Assembly: GCA_034769895.1 (NCBI GenBank) | Contig: CM068370.1 | Span: forward strand, 41,125,844-41,189,843 | DNA from: Magicicada septendecula | Lineage: Eukaryota; Arthropoda; Insecta; Hemiptera; Cicadidae | Length of the DNA stretch: 64,000 nucleotides | Direction of reading: 5' to 3' | In this document: positions 47,901 through 60,101 of the stretch, one piece after another | Position numbering within the stretch: position 1 is the stretch's first letter | How the letters are laid out: every line of letters begins with the position of its first letter | The notes under the pieces: model-generated | Seen by the model: the letters and a program-made list of their open reading frames with translations, nothing else | What the model was told of the DNA's origin: nothing | Databases searched by the model: none | Made by a program: the position numbers and the translations under genes

Positions 47901-48131
47901 ATTACGGTCAAAATGAAAACATTTTATTACAAAATCACACATAATTGTTTAATTTTACACAGAGGAGAACTTTGTATGACATTTCAAGATTATCTATTCT
48001 CTACTTAATTATGTTCAGATACTATTTTATTAAAATTATACTGTATAAGAACGTATTTTAACCAATCTGGTTTTAAAAAAAAACATTAGATGTTATTGGT
48101 GTTTATTAATTCTAAATATATGGAATATGCT

Positions 48132-49905
48132 CTACTTATTACAACAAGACAGAGAGCTGTGACATTTTGAAGTACACTTTCTTTCATTTTTTACACAATT
48201 AAATTTTTTATTTTGACATTTAGTCTTGCACACACATTTTACGAACCTTTGTCCGGATCCTGATGATTGGGCAGTAGCAGCAGAACGAAGTGCGGTTTCT
48301 TTTTCAGACACATCTTCAACCCCCATTAGTGGTCTTGGGCACACAGTGAACTGGGATCTTATGTACAACTGCTTTAACAATCCGTTAGTGGTTCCCAGTT
48401 TGTAAAATCCGTCTTCTGTCACACTCACGACGATTGCTAGGATGTTTCGAAGATCTCCCCGACCATTGCCAACTTCAGGAATTGGAACACCAACAGACGC
48501 GCCCACAGGAGCTGGAGGAAATTTTTTGTCAGAATCAGATGTCATCTTTTTTGCCTGAAGTTCTAGAAACGATTTTGATCTTTTTCTTTCTTCAGTTGCA
48601 TTTTTTGCTTTGAAGCAGAGAGTACACCGCTTCTTGCCATCGTCACACTTATCTCCACTATTGCCACTAGTGTCCACACGTGCTATGCATATCCCTGCAG
48701 CACTCTACACACTTTTCAGAACCAAAAGTTTCGTTTGAACAAACACAGCATGCCGTTGTCGGATTTGGGCGGAATTCTTGGGCTGCGTCTAAAGGGTGAT
48801 TTAGGTCGGTGGTTTTGGGTGCTCTAGAACGCTCTACAGGACCAGTGCTTACAGTTGAAGTGTTTGCATGTTCTCTTGCCTGAATTAGGTTAGACATGGT
48901 AGGGTCGATAGATTCAGTTATGCCGGTATCGGTATTTTGTGTAGTCTGTATATTGTTGATGACTTGTTCGAGATCTTCTTCAATTTCAAGAGTATCTAAC
49001 ACATCATGGGGAATCGAGGATGTAGTAAACCCTACCTTAACTTTACATCCAAAGAGAGCTTCATAGGGTGATCGTTTGATGCCAGAGTGTAAGGCTCTAT
49101 TTTTCATCAACTGAACAAACCGTACGCCCTCACTCCATTGGTCGGTTTTCTCATCTTGCATACAAGTTGCAATCATATTTTCAATGTCTTGATTTGCCCG
49201 TTCGACACTGCCCTGACTTTGTGAATGACGGGGCTCACCATGAACAATTTTTAATGAAGGCCAATATTCTTTCAAATTATTTACAATTTTATTAGAAAAT
49301 TCTCTACCGTTATCAGACTGTAAAATAGACGGAGCTCCAAATAGCGTAAAAATATCAACGAGGTTGTACGCAACTTCTTCAGAGGTCTTTGTTTTGAGGG
49401 CCCGATGGACAACTAATTTGGTTAAATGGTCCTGATAAACCATTACAAACTTAAAATCTCTGTCTGGCTGGGATTGGAAATCGATGAGATCAACCTGGCA
49501 ACGAGAGTTAAACTCGGATGAAATTATTGGTTTTACGACTATACCCTTTTTTATACCTTTTTGCTTTTTTTGACAAGGCTTACACAAATGAAGGTGTAGT
49601 TCAACATCATGACGTGTAATGAATAGCACTGTCACCTTGCTTGAGGGGATGAATTAGTTTGCTTTTGTTTTCAACAAGCATAAAATCGTACCTATTCAGT
49701 AGCCAGTAATCCCATGGGTCCTTCTGTTCTTTCTTCGTAGCAGCATGCACGTCCAACACTAGCTTACGATAGTCACCATCACTGAGAAAAATACTGTTTT
49801 TAGCACTAGAACTTCGAAGCTGAGATATGTCAGCGTCAAATCGAACTCGCATTAAAGCAACGCGGTCATTAGCACTAGACTCAGCTTGTGGTTGCGACGT
49901 TTCGG
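48132..49905 (-). pseudogene. Ginger2-type integrase-like transposase, two breaks
   Basis: Three minus-strand frames in order. 49905-49607: N-terminus with FLSDGDYRKLVLDVHAATKK and YWLLNRYDFMLVENKSKLIH (ATG at 49852; the frame is open a little upstream). 49635-48667: C-x2-C remnant HLCKPCQKK, then the DDE core with CQVDLIDFQSQPDRDFKFVM (first Asp), ILQSDNGREFSNKIV (second Asp) and RHSQSQGSVERANQDIENMI (Glu), then ACCVCSNETFGSEKCVECCR, a zinc-finger-like end. 48677-48132: NGRGDLRNILAIVVSVTEDG and a Cys-rich tail CVCKTKCQNKKFNCVKNERK. The HHCC-type zinc segment before the core is mostly deleted at the first break; the second break is a one-base shift. All three catalytic acids remain. Proteins of this layout are often annotated as KRAB-A domain-containing protein 2-like. 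Confidence 0.9.
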
Positions 49906-49984
49906 ATGTTACTGAAGATCAGCGGGAGGTAGGCGGGTACAGAGGTACGGGGTGACGGAGGGGGGATACATGTTGTGACATGAA

Positions 49985-50160
49985 ACCATAGAGCACACAT
50001 TGTCTTCTATACATTACCTAGAAGACGTTAGGCATTCTATACAATGTCTAGGAAATGTATAAAATGTGTTTTATTTCATACTTTGCCGGCTGGATTCAGG
50101 CATTGTATAAAATGCCTAGGTGCTCTATAGAATGCCTGATTACATGCTTTGCCGGTAACA
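49985..50160 (-). repeat. Right terminal inverted repeat and subterminal palindromes
   Basis: The reverse complement starts TGTTACCGGCAAAGCATGTA and repeats CAGGCATTCTATAG and CTAGGCATTTTATAC. A second CCGGCAAAGTATG occurs inside. Confidence 0.75.
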
Positions 50161-50164
50161 TATA

Positions 50165-50450
50165 CACAGACACAATTACGCTGTGTGACGTTATCTCAGG
50201 TGACTTGTCTAGCGAACAGCTGTTTCTTAGAAAATTATAAGTCTACTCTTACAAGCCATCGATATCGATGTGTCCACGGGACATGATAACGGTCATACAG
50301 GATAAAGTACAACAGTTAATCGTTGGCAACGAGACGATGCGCATCGGACTGTGCCGAGACTATATCAGTGTAAAATTATGTGTGGTGTTTTTGTGTGTTT
50401 TAAATAATTGACGACCCCGTTCGGGTGAATTTGATGTTATTATAATATTA
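50165..50450. other. No gene seen
   Basis: No recognisable coding or repeat. Confidence 0.5.
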
Positions 50451-50492
50451 AATACCTGAAGATGAGGATTTATCCTCGAAACGCGTCGTTTT
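50451..50492 (+). ncRNA. Hammerhead ribozyme-like motif, intact core (family 7-like)
   Basis: Stem I AAUAC/GUUUU (one U-U), core CUGAAGA (50456-50462), stem II GAGGA-UUUA-UCCUC, GAAA (50478-50481), stem III palindrome ACGCGU, cleavage site UC (50486-50487). All invariant bases are present. Confidence 0.65.
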
Positions 50493-50829
50493 AGAAATTA
50501 AAACAGATATGTCACAAGACGGGAAGTTAATACAGGTAATGCCTAATATTAATTCTAATTAGTTAATAAACGTGACTTGGAGACAAATAAAACAAAATGA
50601 ATCTACAATATTGTCTGTCTACCAGTATTTCTTACTTAATGCAAATCATGAATTAAAAACGGTTTGCTATTAACCATACTAAAATTTCGTATTGCTCTCT
50701 CTCTCTCCCTCTACACACGCACGCACGCACGCACGCACGCACGAGGTGTGTACTGAAAGTAATGCCTGTAAGCCGATTATTATTACAGGTAGAGAGGTGA
50801 AATTATACTCATATGTAGCACAAAAAGTC
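50493..50829. repeat. No gene seen; (CGCA)n at 50715-50742
   Basis: A CGCA tetranucleotide run flanked by CT-rich sequence. Confidence 0.7.
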
Positions 50830-51450
50830 ATCATCATCATCTTCTTAACGGTTTTAGCCTTTAGCGGTCTCTTCCTATTACACAGTCCACCTTTTCTTGG
50901 GTCTACCAACTTTTCTTCTGCGTCTAGGGTTGTAATCTTTCGGCATATTCGGTATTCTACTTTCTTCTATTCTATCTATGTGTTGAATCCATTTTCTTCT
51001 GTATTCCTTAATCATTTAATTAACTACAAAAATATCTAAATCACTTCTTATCTCCTCGTTTCTTATATGATCTCGTCTATTACACCTTTTAACTGATCTC
51101 AGAAATTTCATTTCTGCTGTTTGCATCTTCTGTTAATCTTTTTGCTTTATGACCAAGTTTTAGAACCATACAGTATTGCCGTTGATTTATAAAATTTTAT
51201 TTGGGTTTCTTTTCTACATTTATTTCCCAACGTTCTACACATATCGTTCCACACATTCGTCACTTTATTTTCTATATCTCTATCTTGATTAGAAGTAATG
51301 TCACGTCCAAGATAGTTGAAATGTCTTACTTGTTCTATGCATACGTTGTCCGAACCGGTTCATCTCCTATAAAAGCCATTACTTTTGTCTTCGATTCAGA
51401 TATGTTGATATGCAAAGGTAAAACAACCTTGTCTTACGCCTTGCACAAAA
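50830..51450 (-). pseudogene. LINE fragment with internal deletion
   Basis: Minus strand: GVRQGCFTFAYQ (from about 51445) is followed immediately by NISESKTKVMAFIGDEPVRT, so the YADD region between them is deleted. It then decays through ENISEIS-like and KKRGDKK segments to a (GAT)n tail near 50833. Broken by many stops. Confidence 0.7.
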
Positions 51451-52066
51451 AAAAAATCCAGGAGTAGAGTATGCGGAACATAGAGCCGTTTGGACCAGAG
51501 CCTCTACCTACTCAAGTCCGTCGTGCGTGGTGAAGAGCCACACCCTTTTCGAGGTGGTCCTGTAACAGAACATGACGGATCTAGACCAGAGAAGGTCGAT
51601 AAAAAAAAAAACTAGCCGGCATAGGGTTGGTTGCGCCTATACGGTGGTCTTAATCAACAACTCACAATTCCAGCAGTAGCCTTGGAAACCAGCACAAACA
51701 GTCGCTATTCAAAATCAAAATACGAATCCGTTGCACTCGAACACATTTGCGCCACCTGCGCACCCACTTCTGGGTAACTCTTTGGGAAAAGGCAGTAGAG
51801 CACTTTTTGACCCACACCCTAGTGACATCTTTCACCTCTTCTGTATCACTGACTCTGGTGTTAGATTATTTCAAGAAACTGTTTTAAACGAATATATTAA
51901 TGTTTTTGTTGTACTAAAGAACGCAGACATTTATCCTGGCCAGTTCAATCAAAATCAAATAGAATGTTAGTTGTGTTGGGGCAAGACGTCGCTGGGTCTT
52001 GTTCGGAGTGACCGATTTAGTTGTTTACGTTTTGGTGTGACAACGATTGCAGCATTTACGTCTGCC

Positions 52067-52067
<1 letters not shown>
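51451..52067. other. No gene seen
   Basis: A 79-codon frame (51731-51970) with no recognisable product. Confidence 0.4.
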
Positions 52068-52133
<66 letters not shown>

Positions 52134-52160
52134 AAGAGAGCGAGAGAGAGAGAAACATAT
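52068..52160 (+). repeat. (GT)n then (GA)n microsatellite
   Basis: (GT)n at 52068-52130 followed by a GAGAGAGA patch to 52160. Confidence 0.9.
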
Positions 52161-52649
52161 CGGGTTTACTTGAGAGTAGGTCTCCTCCGTGAACACAAAA
52201 CTTTAATTAAACGAACGATTAAAAGCCATTAAGAAATTAATGTAGGCTATAAATAAATAAATTCGTCGAATAGGACGGGGCAGCGATCTGTGTGTGAACA
52301 GTGTTTGTTCACAGGGTTGCTTCACGGTCGTGCTGAAACCAGCCAACACACAGAATAACACTTACTCGGCGTGTAAACGAGTTGCGAGGATCGAAATTTT
52401 CCATAACAGCCTGTAATCTTCCAGGCGTTTCAAGAAACTATTACGAAATGCGCCGCTACTCTCTGCTCTGAGAAACTATTTTACAGTTATTTTGTGTCCT
52501 TCCGTCCCCTCTGACTTCTACACAACTCACTATCTAGCTACATCAATGTTTTGTACATTATTTATTTATTACATGTGTGTGTGTGTGTGTATATATATAC
52601 AATTACGCATATACATATAGTGTGTGTGTGCGCACGTGCATGTGTATAT
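52161..52649. other. No gene seen; short (GT)n/(AT)n at 52575-52600
   Basis: No recognisable coding. Confidence 0.5.
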
Positions 52650-52880
52650 TATATTTTCAAATAATAAATACTTCAGCAAACTATATTTTATTAAATTATA
52701 TTGTAGGTTTTTTTTCACCTGACGCACGTTTACAGAATAATTCTGTATCTTCAGATGTTTCTTTATGAATTCAGAATTATTCTGTGAAACGTGCTGAACA
52801 ATATAATTTATTAAAATATACTTGCAGAAGTATTTATCATATGAAAACATATTTATTATACAGAAAACCTGCAAGAAATA
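52650..52880. mobile_element. Mini Penelope-like repeat pair with hammerhead-like arms (family 8)
   Basis: Flanks and arms match 34495-35260 (CACCTGACGCACGTTTACAG at 52715; ACCTGCAAGAAATATCTAAG at 52867), but the endonuclease is absent. Minus arm: CUGAAGA (52754-52748), ACAGAAU/AUUCUGU stem, then AAAC with G12 lost, ACGUGCGU, UC. Plus arm keeps AUUCUGUGAAACGUGC (52778-52793) but no CUGANGA. Confidence 0.65.
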
Positions 52881-53054
52881 TCTAAGAGTTATCTACAAAA
52901 TAAAAATAAGCGCACACGCGCGCGTGATATTTATAAAAATGTAATTACTTCTATAAGTACAACTAGAATTAGTGCAATCTTATATAAGAATAATAACTAT
53001 AAATAACAATTCGTGGGTATTGAAAGAAGTTAGCGAATTCCATTTTAATAACCC

Positions 53055-53695
<641 letters not shown>

Positions 53696-54064
53696 GGGCC
53701 CATATAAATGTATATACTTGTATGAAGACTGAGTAAGCGAATCAGTGCGCGCGCGAATTTATGTGTGCGCAAGTGCGCGCGCGCGTGTGTTCCCCGTTTG
53801 TTCGAATTCTCCGTGTGTTCTTATTCCAAGTTAACATTAGCACCCGATGGTACGAAGGATCTACACGTTCCTATAACTCAGCGTTTCTCAACCTATGAGA
53901 CGCAACCCTCTCCTGGGTCCCGAAGGAGGGTTTATTGGGTCGCGAAGTCTGGCTCGAAAATTAATTTGATGTGCCTTGAAAACCTATTACATTCAGCGTT
54001 ACATAGAATTAATTATATGTAATTTCTTTAGGCGTGAAAGAGTGTCTAAAGTATCGATGTTAGC

Positions 54065-54325
54065 AAAAACATTATTAGCGAACAGAATTAACACTGTTAC
54101 ACACCACATACAGTTTACGTCCTAGTTTACGAAAATGTGTACGCGCTGTAGTGCAAGTGGGGGTATAAAGAAGGTGTCTAGTCCTATTATTGTTATTTCC
54201 GATCTGATGAGCTGTGAAGCTTGAAAGCGCCAATCGGAATAATTTCCCCATAGTAGTGTGCAACAGTGTTAATTCTGTTTGTGATTATAACCACTAACAC
54301 AACTTTCATAATTAAATAATTGTTA
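54065..54325. mobile_element. Ribozyme element family 3, copy 3, nested in the hAT element
   Basis: Left end AACAGAATTAACACTGTTAC and right end CAACAGTGTTAATTCTGTTT followed by the family tail ATAACCACTAACACAACTTT. The inner halves of the left arm are replaced by unrelated sequence. Confidence 0.7.
54197..54239 (+). ncRNA. Hammerhead-like motif, one core base lost (family 3)
   Basis: Stem I UUCCGAU/AUCGGAA (7 bp), core CUGAUGA (54204-54210), shortened stem II GCU/AGC, GAAA (54223-54226), then GCGC and C where U16.1 is expected. Confidence 0.5.
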
Positions 54326-54450
54326 TAAATTGGGTGCACATCCCTAAAAGTAATTCTGCCGGAGGTGCCCATGCTTATGGGTCCCATGAAGTGCAATACC
54401 CTTCAAAACGGGTCTCGGACTTAAAGAAGTTGAGAACCACTGCTATAACT

Positions 54451-55029
54451 GTGCGCATACGTAGGGTAGAGGTACATATGATAATCTGTGATGATACCAC
54501 TACAAGATACTATACGCATACAGCAAATCAAACATTAGTTTCTCATTAGAAATAACTTAAGTTTATGCCTATAATTCGTGTAATGCAGAATAGTCAGATC
54601 ACGTTAGTTAATAACTGCTATGAGCTGAGCTCACTCACAACTTGTTAACGACGCAATTCATTGTCTTGCTGTAACCTTTTGCGCTACCGGCCACTTATAT
54701 GGAAGAGTAATTTGAAGAGGCGATTATATCCGTACATGTATAACAAACGTTAACTTTGATAATTGGATTCGGCTCGCTGAAAGTCAACTGATATGATAAA
54801 AGTCGCTGTAACTATTATAAGAAGAGAATTAAAATTAAGGAAGATGCAGGCAATGGGAGACCACGAGAGATTAGCAAGAGAGAAAGGAGCCAAGAAACAA
54901 TAACGAAATGGAAGGAAAGAAGTAGAGGGATATTGAGAGTTCTGACCCACAAAGGAATGCCGCCTTTCTTAAAAAACATAAAAAAACGATAAAAAACATG
55001 ATCTAAGAGATGACACCGCCACCGCTGGA
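54451..55029. other. No gene seen
   Basis: No recognisable coding or repeat. Confidence 0.5.
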
Positions 55030-55620
55030 CCCGCAGCATCCCGATGGACCACAGCATCCGCGAATTTCCGCGAATAAATTTTTTTATTTTTTTTATTTGG
55101 TTTTTTTATTTTTTTAATTAAATTGATTTGGTGGGATGACGTTCAATGGACCACAGCATCCGCGAATAAAATTTTTTATTTTTTTAATTAAATTGATTTG
55201 GTGGGATGAGGTTCAATGGACCACCAGCATCCGTGAATATAATTTTTTATTTTTTTAAGAAAGCTGATTTGCATATCAGTGGGTGGTGTTGGGTGGGGAG
55301 GTTGTTTTTTTTTTTATTTCATATCAGTGGGTGGGGGGTGGTTCCAACTCGATGCATTATAGTGTATATTAAAATATATGATCAGGTGTACCAACCTTTG
55401 CATGAGTTCAAATTTGTCGCGTGTTATAATGTATATTAAATCTATATGATCAGATGTACCAACCTCTGTATTATTATTATAGTGTATAGATAATTTATAT
55501 GAGCAGGTTTGTCAACATTTTCTGTGGCGGGGGGAGGGAAATTCAAATATGTGTTATATTGTGTATGTATAGAGCAGATCTGTCAACATTTTTTTCTCTT
55601 CTGTGGTGGGAAATTCAAAC
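55030..55620 (+). repeat. Two minisatellite-like tandem regions
   Basis: 55030-55266: about 70-bp units containing GATTTGGTGGGATGA and TGGACCACAGCATCCGCGAA. 55360-55620: about 75-bp imperfect units containing TATAGTGTATA...ATATGATCAG...GTACCAACC or GTCAACATTTT. Confidence 0.75.
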
Positions 55621-55639
55621 TATATGATCATAATTGGTA

Positions 55640-55785
55640 CTCTCTCTCGCTCTCTCACACGTTGTGTATGTCTCTCTCTATCTCACTCTCTCTTGTTGTT
55701 AAACCGTTCTCCTCTCTCTCGGTGGTCAGTACCGAGCGCATGTATATGAAATTAGAAAGTTTATATTTATTCGACAAATATTAAC

Positions 55786-55827
<42 letters not shown>

Positions 55828-55849
55828 ACTTGTTTCAACTGTGTCAACG

Positions 55850-55946
<97 letters not shown>

Positions 55947-55975
55947 GTTTCAACTATGCAATCTCTCTCTCTCTC
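55640..55975 (+). repeat. (CT)n microsatellite clusters
   Basis: Long CT runs at 55790-55820 and 55854-55942, separated by GTTTCAACTGTGTCAACGTC-like spacers that themselves repeat. Confidence 0.9.
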
Positions 55976-56579
55976 TTACCGTGTACATTGAGTAGTCGGT
56001 GTGTGACGAATAAATAATTTTAGCGCTCTCTCGTTGTCAAAACGTTGTATTCATTTTTCAATGTATTAAATAATTAATTAATAGTTTTATAATGCAGTCA
56101 GTGGGATTGATCCTTGTTAGAAATATATATATTTGGCGTCAATGAACTACTTACCTGTTGTATTGTTACAGATGACAAATCCATACGTTAACGGCCTAGC
56201 AATCTGGTACAATACTTCTGTTTTAAGGTTGCAGTTTACACACACACATAGGTTCAGTAGTGTATAGCGAAATAAATTAAAATTATACACACACATGAAA
56301 AACGGTGTCTGAAATTCATACAAATCTTCTGATGTAACAGTTCACAAAAATAAATTAATTGTACACATGTTCAGAGGTGTAGAATGAAATAAAATAAAGT
56401 CATAATTTGTTTAAATGATTAAATATATTGTAACATTCACAATATAAAATTCACAATTAAATACATACATTATAAATTGATATTTTTCGAAAGTTTATAT
56501 ATAAGTGTGTGTCGTACTTGTAGAAGAAGCAACCTGCAACATAACAATACAAACAACATTAAAATCATGTTAAATAGCA
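55976..56579. other. No gene seen
   Basis: AT-rich with short CACACA patches. Confidence 0.5.
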
Positions 56580-56801
56580 CACACGCGCGCGCGCGCGCAC
56601 ACACACACACACACAGACGTACACGCACACAGACGCATACGCACACACATACATACATACAACGTGCAAACGTTTGACTTGAATCATGTACATGTAGGTC
56701 CAATAAAACAGATAACAGATTTAAATACGCAACGTAATCACACACATACATACATACATACATACATACAACGTACACACGTTTGGGTTACACCACACGC
56801 G

Positions 56802-56868
<67 letters not shown>

Positions 56869-57150
56869 GCATACGCACACACATACATACATACAACGTG
56901 CATACGTTTGACTTGAATCATGTACATGTAGGTCCAATAAAACAGATAACAGATTTAAATACGCAACGTAATCACACACATACATACATACATACATACA
57001 ACGTACACACGTTTGGGTTACACCACACGCGCACGCACACACACACACACAGACGTACACACACACAGACGCATACGCACACACATACATACATACAACG
57101 TGCATACGATTGACTTGAATCATGTACATGTAGGTCCAATAAAACAGATA
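56580..57150 (+). repeat. Tandem repeat, about 200-235-bp unit, three copies
   Basis: The block GACTTGAATCATGTACATGT starts at 56676, 56910 and 57112, each followed by GGTCCAATAAAACAGATAAC and separated by (CATA)n and (CA)n of varying length. Confidence 0.9.
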
Positions 57151-57303
57151 ACAGGTTTAAATATGCTATAGTCATTGTAAGACGTTACAATCCTTGAAGT
57201 GTTTTGTCCTTTCATCAAACTTTGTAAATTAGAATCTGCACTACATTCAAACATACACACACACAATGATAAAAAAATTGTTTATTAAAAGTATTTTGTT
57301 ACC

Positions 57304-57600
57304 TTAACGAGGTACTATTTCCATATGTACTGTTTGATTCCTCATGCCCCGAAACACGAAATGTAGGTCGCTGGGGCTTATATGACGGAGCTCTTCATCT
57401 GTAAAGACGCCAGCATACCTCTTAGGTAGATATACACGATAGCGTAGCTCACCATCTTCCAACGTTACAAGCACAGACTTCCCATATCTTGTGTCCACAT
57501 GCACCATGTTAACAATCGGATACTGCTTGTTCAATGTTAATTCTGCACACCGTTTGTACTCAATAGCAGAAACTGCATTGAATTTTGTGATAAACGACAT
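57304..57600 (-). CDS. Small protein of unknown function, 98 residues
   Basis: An intact minus-strand frame from ATG at 57600 to TAA. Starts MSFITKFNAVSAIEYKRCAE; middle VDTRYGKSVLVTLEDGELRY; then RVYLPKRYAGVFTDEELRHI. No signal peptide, membrane segment or Cys cluster. Composition looks like a real globular protein, unlike its surroundings. I recall similar short, multi-copy hypothetical proteins in arthropods, with no function I can name. It lies just outside the visible part of the inverted repeat, whose partner position would be beyond the right edge. Confidence 0.55.
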   Translation of the reverse strand: MSFITKFNAVSAIEYKRCAELTLNKQYPIVNMVHVDTRYGKSVLVTLEDGELRYRVYLPKRYAGVFTDEELRHISPSDLHFVFRGMRNQTVHMEIVPR

Positions 57601-57936
57601 TATTTATGAGAAGTGAAGACGTCTGTATCAAACTAGGTGGAACTAAACAATGACTACAAAGAAGACTAGTGAAAGTAATGGTGGTGGTGGTGATGTGGTC
57701 ATTAGGAAAGTTCACGTTCATCGCCTGAAGCTTTGCATGTACATACACACAGGCAGAATTACCGCTGTTACAAAATATATATATTAGGAAAGACAAGCCC
57801 ACAGACTACTAGAAATAGTTATCGTCTGAAAAAAAAGAAACCACACATTACGAACTAATATCGTTACAATAATAATAATACATAAACTTACGTTTACGGT
57901 CGTCCAAACTGAAGTATGGAGTGGCAATAACTATAG
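57601..57936. other. No gene seen
   Basis: Possible upstream region of the 98-residue frame; no promoter element I can defend. Confidence 0.4.
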
Positions 57937-58735
57937 ATATCGCAGTAAGAATTTTTGTTGTTGTTTTTAACAGGTGATGTTTTTCATCCTCTGAAGCTTT
58001 GCATACAGAATTATGACTGTTACATAATATATATTAGGAAAGTCGACAGAAATAGTTATCGCCTGCAGCAAGAATTTTTGTTGTTGTTGTTTTTAACAGG
58101 TGGTGTTTTTCATCCCCTGAAGCTTTGCATGTACATGCATGCAGAATGATGGTTGTTACATAATATATATATTAGGAAAGTCCACAGAAATAGTTATCGC
58201 CTGCAGGCATATACAAGTTTACTAACGAAATTAACAATGCTATGAGACACTCACATTAAAAATGTTTGTATAACAGAAAAATCATTAATTATAGCCAGAT
58301 CGGACAATTTCACGTTCTCATGCGGGTAGGAAAGTCGACAGAAATAGTTATCGCCTGCAGCAAGAATTTTTGTTGTTGTTGTTTTTAACAGGTGATGTTT
58401 TTCATCCTCTGAAGCTTTGCATACAGAATTATGACTGTTACATAATATATATTAGGAAAGTCGACAGAAATAGTTATCGCCTGCAGCAAGAATTTTTGTT
58501 GTTGTTGTTTTTAACAGGTGGTGTTTTTCATCCCCTGAAGCTTTGCATGTACATGCATGCAGAATTATGGTTGTTACATAATATATATATTAGGAAAGTC
58601 CACAGAAATAGTTATCGCCTGCAGGCATATACAAGTTTACTAACGAAATTAACAATGCTATGAGACACTCACATTAAAAATGTTTGTATAACAGAAAAAT
58701 CATTAATTATAGCCAGATGGGACAATTTCACGTTC
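57937..58735 (+). repeat. Tandem duplication, about 415-bp unit, each with two 125-bp subunits
   Basis: The subunit GCAAGAATTTTTGTTGTTG...AGGAAAGTC(G/C)ACAGAAATAG occurs four times (about 57944, 58066, 58357, 58484). Each pair is followed by the 3' part of the 55-residue frame found at 58669-58836. Confidence 0.9.
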
Positions 58736-58836
58736 TCATGCGGGTATATAGGAACGTAAATTTTAATATGCCGACGACGTTTGATGTTGTAATAGCTGTT
58801 TAGACGGTTTGTAAAAGAATGTACGTATTCGTCCAT
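58669..58836 (-). CDS. 55-residue basic protein of unknown function, left arm
   Basis: ATG at 58836: MDEYVHSFTNRLNSYYNIKR, then RRHIKIYVPIYPHENVKLS, ending SVIQTFLM. Basic middle, no known domain. The right arm has an equivalent copy (63372-63539) with K for T at residue 9 and D for H near residue 41. The last third is repeated in the tandem unit. Confidence 0.35.
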   Translation of the reverse strand: MDEYVHSFTNRLNSYYNIKRRRHIKIYVPIYPHENVKLSHLAIINDFSVIQTFLM

Positions 58837-58974
58837 ATCTGAAGCTCGTTTACTTCTGTACATTCAACCTCAGCGATGATAGCTGCGTGCGTTCCTATAA
58901 TAATAATAATAACAGTACCTGCTTGATTATCATATACATTATGTGCTATATATAAATATATACATAAGGCTTTC

Positions 58975-59097
<123 letters not shown>

Positions 59098-59479
59098 TTT
59101 TTTTAAAACAGGACAGCGTATTATCTATATAACGTTCTGTTTCAGATAAGAATAGTTTGAATATAAAATGAAAGGGTACGTTGTATTTTGTTATGAGAAA
59201 ATGCATTTCTAAATTTCGTTACATTTGTCAAAAGATCTTATTGATCAGACGTATGAGTAATTATATTAATCCTTAAGTAGAAAATACGCACGCATTCGTA
59301 AAATATAGCACTCAGGTGTAGGGCAATTAATCCTTTTTTGTATTGAACGTATTTAAGTAGGTCTACTCGTGATATCAGTAAATTCTGTCTAAATGTATAG
59401 TACATAAACGTACCCAGTAATCGCTTCTTGAGTTACTCGATTGATGTTCATGTTAAACGATTGATGACTCATGTAATAA

Positions 59480-59683
59480 TACAGATTAACCTCGTATAAT
59501 AATAATGACAGGACAGCGTATTTAGAACACTTAAAATTGGAAATCTACAAACACATCAAAAATATCTGTCAAACAAAAACACCGTTCTTGACAACAGTAA
59601 CTGACCTAAGCACATGTGCTTCATTAGGCAACAGACCAAAAAATCAAATAGACGACTATAAGCACAATTTAAATAAAATCTGA
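59480..59683 (+). other. Open frame without ATG, left arm
   Basis: 67 codons, with DRTAYLEHLKLEIYKHIKNI. No start codon, so an exon or a relic. The inverse copy in the right arm is 62616-62820 (-) with one substitution noted. The LE-x-x-LEIYKH pattern faintly resembles the end of Penelope endonucleases (ENLNIYKH), which I do not press. Confidence 0.3.
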
Positions 59684-59743
59684 ATATTCAATAAAATTAT
59701 GTTTTTTTTACTTAGTAACATATGCAAATCTTTTACTTACCTC

Positions 59744-59974
59744 TTAAATGTTGTTGTTGTTATACACAATAGCCGATTGTACGATGAGTGTTTCATACAA
59801 ATGAGAAATAGTGACATGTCGTCTTGTGTGTATATATATATCATACGGCGGTAGCGTACACGTTTGAAAGTTGATGCACATTAAATTGTCTCTCTCACAC
59901 ACATTACAGATATTGATATTAATTGCATGTATGTTCAGAGGTTTGGTGTCTAAATCGATGCATTTTACTTTCAC
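59744..59974 (-). other. Cys-containing open frame, left arm
   Basis: 76 codons from a GTG; no early ATG. Contains NICNVCERDNLMCINFQTC, a C-x2-C-x6-C-x5-C arrangement that could bind zinc. The same protein is encoded at 62324-62554 (+). Confidence 0.3.
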
Positions 59975-60101
59975 TTTCTAATTTGACACATGGCTTACTT
60001 CCATACATAAATAGCTATCGTCTACGAGTGTTGCTAAACGAAATTAAAAATGTTGTAATACATAACGTCCTGTGTAATAGTATGGTATGTTTTTTAGGAC
60101 A

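Larger units (their letters stand above)
47703..50160 (-). mobile_element. Ginger2-type DNA transposon, nearly complete
   Basis: 2458 bp with terminal inverted repeats beginning TGTTACCGGCAAAG at both ends and a 4-bp direct repeat TATA outside (47699-47702, 50161-50164). The subterminal regions hold several copies of a palindrome-like AGGCATTCTATA / TAGAATGCCT motif. The minus strand carries an integrase-like transposase (48132-49852). Ginger elements encode transposases related to retroviral/Ty3 integrases; the Ginger2 label is from recall of the protein architecture. Confidence 0.85.
53879..54442. mobile_element. hAT-type non-autonomous element with 8-bp target duplication
   Basis: Ends CAGCGTTTCTCAACC and the inverse of CAGTGGTTCTCAACTTC, flanked by perfect 8-bp direct repeats CTATAACT (53871-53878, 54443-54450). 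The end sequence is the pattern of many hAT MITEs. It contains a younger ribozyme element at 54065-54325. Confidence 0.9.

Noticed and set aside
49890..49930. Hammerhead-like CUGAUC...CCGAAACGUC on the minus strand
   Set aside because: The CUGANGA box is not complete, and the bases are in frame with the Ginger2 transposase N-terminus (coding SSVTSETSQPQ), which explains them better.
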